This document shows positions 6,321 to 8,339 of a DNA stretch of 8,339 nt, one piece after another. Position numbers and translations under genes: made by a program. The stretch is from Methylovulum sp. (GTDB taxonomy: Bacteria > Pseudomonadota > Gammaproteobacteria > Methylococcales > Methylomonadaceae). Every line of letters starts with the position of its first letter. Position 1 is the stretch's first letter. The stretch covers positions 1 to 8,339 of the forward strand of contig JAQTNZ010000082.1 in NCBI GenBank assembly GCA_028713595.1, written 5' to 3'. Below the pieces are notes generated by a model that was not told where the DNA came from, did not search any database, and saw only the letters and a program-made list of their open reading frames with translations.

Positions 6321-6767
6321 ATGGAAGCCATCATCTTTATCGGTATACAAGCCAGCGGCAAATCGACTTTTTATAAAGAACATTTCTTCAACAGCCACTT
6401 GCGCATCAGCAATGATTTGTTAAAAACCAAGCACAGGGCCGCCGCCCTGATGGAATATTGCTTGGCGACCCAAATGCCGCTGGTGCTTGATAACACCCAT
6501 GTCAGCCAAGCTGTCAGGGCGCAGTGCATCACAACCTTTAAGCAAAGGCAGTGGCGGGTGCTGGGTTATTATTTCAAGACTGATTTGCAACGCTCGCTGG
6601 TGTGGAACCGACAACGCCAAGGCAAAGCGGTGATTCCTGAAAAAGGGATTTTAGGGACTTATAAACGGCTGGAATTACCCACGCTGGCCGAAGGGTTTGA
6701 CCAGCTTTTTTATGTCGATTTTGTTGGCAACCAATTGGTTGCCAAAGCGTGGCGTGATGAAATTTGA
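6321..6767 (+). CDS. P-loop kinase, polynucleotide-kinase-like
   Basis: This is a 148-residue single-domain P-loop NTPase. Walker A is G8-IQAS-GKST (8-16). ISND (29-32) places Asp32 where the general-base Asp of T4 Pnk-type 5'-OH polynucleotide kinases lies. LVLDNTH (55-60) is the second conserved block of that kinase group, and NRQRQGKAVIP (96-106) resembles the Arg-bearing lid. No phosphatase or ligase domain is attached, unlike T4 Pnkp. The predicted reaction is ATP-dependent 5' phosphorylation of a nucleic acid or a related small molecule. I take ATG 6321; a TTG at 6315 adds only two residues. It begins seven bases after the acylphosphatase stop and overlaps the Thg1-like gene by 11 bp, so the two are almost certainly co-translated. 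The kinase fold is well supported; RNA as substrate is inferred from the motifs and the neighbour. A metabolite kinase remains possible. Confidence 0.8.
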   Translation: MEAIIFIGIQASGKSTFYKEHFFNSHLRISNDLLKTKHRAAALMEYCLATQMPLVLDNTHVSQAVRAQCITTFKQRQWRVLGYYFKTDLQRSLVWNRQRQGKAVIPEKGILGTYKRLELPTLAEGFDQLFYVDFVGNQLVAKAWRDEI

Positions 6768-7530
6768 CGATCTTGACACCGCTATGCGGGTATATGAGAC
6801 CGCCCATGACCATTGCGTACTGCCGGGTATGTACATGGTCGCCCGCCTTGATGGCAAAAATTTCACCACCCTGACCAAAACCACAGGGCAATTTGAAGCC
6901 CCGTTTGATGTCAAATTCCGTGAACTGATGGTCGAAACCAGCCGCCATCTGATGACGTGCGGCTTTAAAGTGATCTATGGCTTTACCGAAAGCGATGAGA
7001 TTTCCTTGTTGTTCGACTTGGACATTGATCTGTTTGGCAGAAAACCCAGAAAATACCACTCTATTTTAGCGGGTGAGGCTTCAGCCGCCTTCACCTTACT
7101 GCTACAAAAACATGCTGTTTTTGATTGCCGGATTTGCCAGTTGCCAAACCCCGGCGTGGTGGTGGATTATTTCCGTTGGCGTAATGAAGATGCCCACCGC
7201 AACGCCCTTAATGCCCATTGTTATTGGGCGTTGCGCATAGCCGGACAGTCACCGGCAACCGCCGCCAATACCATCAACCGGAAATCAGTGGCGGCAAAAA
7301 ACGAGTTGTTGTTTAGCTATGGCATCAATTTTAATGACCTGCCCAACTGGCAAAAACGTGGGATCGGGTTTTATTGGCAAGAAGAAGTAAAGCAAGGCTT
7401 TAATCCTAAAGAAAATAAGGCCGTTAATACCCTGCGCAAAACCCTTAAAACAGATTATGATTTGCCGATGAAAGAAGCCTATAGCGATTTTATCAGGGGC
7501 TTGTTGGAACGCACTGACATCGGCTCATAA
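6757..7530 (+). CDS. thg1: Thg1-like 3'-5' RNA nucleotidyltransferase
   Basis: This 257-residue protein belongs to the tRNA-His guanylyltransferase (Thg1/TLP) family, which adds nucleotides to RNA 5' ends in the reverse, 3'-5' direction. It starts with MKFDDLDTAMRVYE, the typical family N terminus. Catalytic metal ligands are Asp32 in RLDGKNF and Asp80/Glu81 in SDEISLLF. GRKPRKYHSILAGEASAAF (94-112), FDCR (122-125) and HRNALNAHCYW (147-157) are further conserved blocks. All key acidic residues are present and length is normal for bacterial members. In most bacteria the G-1 of tRNA-His is gene-encoded, and characterised bacterial TLPs prefer template-dependent repair of 5'-truncated tRNAs. That role is likely here too. 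ATG 6757 lies inside the end of the upstream kinase gene; a TTG-initiated 20-residue extension is not family-like. The stop lies two bases from the convergent GspF gene. Confidence 0.93.
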   Translation: MKFDDLDTAMRVYETAHDHCVLPGMYMVARLDGKNFTTLTKTTGQFEAPFDVKFRELMVETSRHLMTCGFKVIYGFTESDEISLLFDLDIDLFGRKPRKYHSILAGEASAAFTLLLQKHAVFDCRICQLPNPGVVVDYFRWRNEDAHRNALNAHCYWALRIAGQSPATAANTINRKSVAAKNELLFSYGINFNDLPNWQKRGIGFYWQEEVKQGFNPKENKAVNTLRKTLKTDYDLPMKEAYSDFIRGLLERTDIGS

Positions 7531-7532
7531 AC

Positions 7533-8339
7533 TTATGCAGGCAAAGGCAGCCCCCGCGATAAAATGCCGTAAGCCATCCACAAGCCTATCGCGCTATACA
7601 CCAAACGTGGCAACCATTCGGCAAAGGCCTCATCCTGCAAGGCGAGGGTTTGGGCATCAATCTCGGTGAAATGCAGCAAGGTGTCCGGCAATTGTCCGCT
7701 GTATTCACCCGTGTTGATGATCTGCAAGGTTACGGGCTTAATTAAAGCAACTGTTGCCAAGGTTTCCGCCACGCTCGCCCCGGTTTTCAGCAACGCCAAG
7801 GCGGGTTTAAACTCTTGCCTTAACAGCGCATTGTCGATAGTGGCGACCGCTTGCGGCAACGCCACCGAATACGGCAAACCCGCATCCAACATCATCGCCA
7901 GCATAAAATAAAAACGGTTAAGCTGGCGGTTGGTCAGCCAAGCGGCCACTGGTGGCACCAGCAATTGCAGCTCATGCAACAACCTGTCCATGCCTATCGC
8001 CACCAGAAAACGCGGACACTTTAACAGCAATACAATGCCTGTTGCCATGATTGCCAACCTACCCGCGCTTTGGTACAGATACTCGCCGCCGCTGATACGC
8101 GCGGCGACCAAATCCGGCAAGGGCTGCACAAAGAACGAGATGACCAGCACCGCCGCCGGCAACACCAGCCGCGAGCGCATTTTCTTCTGCCGCCGTGCCG
8201 TGCCGCTGCAATGCTCCGCCAAGTTATGGTAAAGCGCCGCTAACCTGCCGCTATTTTCCGCCGCCGTAATCAACAGGCGTTGGTTATCGTCAAACAACCC
8301 CGTCCGATACCCCGCCTCGCCAATTTTTTGGCCTTTGCG
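7533..8339 (-). CDS. GspF-family inner-membrane protein (5' end missing)
   Basis: Visible are 268 codons. The frame is open to the right window edge with no stop (14 codons beyond a TTG at 8297), so the gene continues outside. GspF/PilC proteins are the polytopic inner-membrane platform of type II secretion and type IV pilus-like machines. The visible part begins in the first F domain (GQKIGEAGYRTGLF, then ENSGRLAAL). Hydrophobic helices follow near visible residues 57-74 and 92-107. The second F domain covers about 142-226 (RFYFMLAMMLDAGLPYSVAL, then GEYSGQL at 211-217). A C-terminal helix spans 243-260. Start at TTG 8297 is unlikely because the family match precedes it. Sequence similarity to classical GspF is modest, so I cannot say which system it serves; the neighbours that would tell lie outside. 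It converges with thg1, with only two bases between stops. Confidence 0.85.
   Translation of the reverse strand, partial: RKGQKIGEAGYRTGLFDDNQRLLITAAENSGRLAALYHNLAEHCSGTARRQKKMRSRLVLPAAVLVISFFVQPLPDLVAARISGGEYLYQSAGRLAIMATGIVLLLKCPRFLVAIGMDRLLHELQLLVPPVAAWLTNRQLNRFYFMLAMMLDAGLPYSVALPQAVATIDNALLRQEFKPALALLKTGASVAETLATVALIKPVTLQIINTGEYSGQLPDTLLHFTEIDAQTLALQDEAFAEWLPRLVYSAIGLWMAYGILSRGLPLPA

Noticed and set aside
6697..6756. Longer Thg1-like start at TTG 6697
   Set aside because: The added 20 residues do not resemble the family and overlap the kinase gene further; ATG 6757 starts exactly at the conserved N terminus.
1..8339. CRISPR array, tRNA, rRNA, transposase or prophage genes
   Set aside because: No regularly spaced repeats, cloverleaf-like stretches, rRNA motifs, or mobile-element proteins were seen on either strand.

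Overview
The window looks like chromosomal DNA of a gammaproteobacterium, most plausibly a methanotroph or methylotroph of the Methylococcales. Three things support this: a pyrophosphate-type phosphofructokinase, the fused RlmK/RlmL rRNA methyltransferase typical of gammaproteobacteria, and the moderate-GC coding style. The taxonomic call is an inference from protein content, because no rRNA or other marker is present. No tRNA, rRNA, CRISPR array, transposase or phage gene was seen.

Layout. Positions 1-340 are a markedly AT-rich non-coding stretch. It holds two copies of a 25-bp direct repeat that bracket two strong adjacent hairpins. A perfect 14-bp stem terminator (341-375) ends the leftward unit, which is read as a tandem PilZ protein (2493-1849), then a long hairpin-rich leader (1848-1654), then pfp (1653-424). 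A roughly 60-bp divergent gap separates this from a rightward envelope pair: a lytic-transglycosylase lipoprotein (2554-3129) and a secreted FKBP-type prolyl isomerase (3173-3661). After a 181-bp gap comes a compressed rightward cluster: rlmKL (3843-6053), acylphosphatase (6041-6313), a P-loop polynucleotide-kinase-like protein (6321-6767) and a Thg1-like 3'-5' nucleotidyltransferase (6757-7530). The genes overlap by 13 bp, are separated by 7 bp, and overlap by 11 bp. Two bases beyond the thg1 stop, a GspF-family membrane protein gene converges from the right edge and is cut off at its 5' end.

How the genes fit together. The reversible PPi-dependent PFK fits methylotrophic sugar-phosphate metabolism. 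The lipoprotein and FKBP genes serve cell-envelope maintenance and periplasmic folding. The most interesting part is the kinase-Thg1 pair. Bacterial Thg1-like enzymes rebuild RNA 5' ends in the 3'-5' direction and need a 5' phosphate to activate, and a small 5'-OH kinase would supply one. Coupling to an rRNA methyltransferase suggests an RNA maintenance operon. That functional link is inference from sequence and context, not demonstrated.
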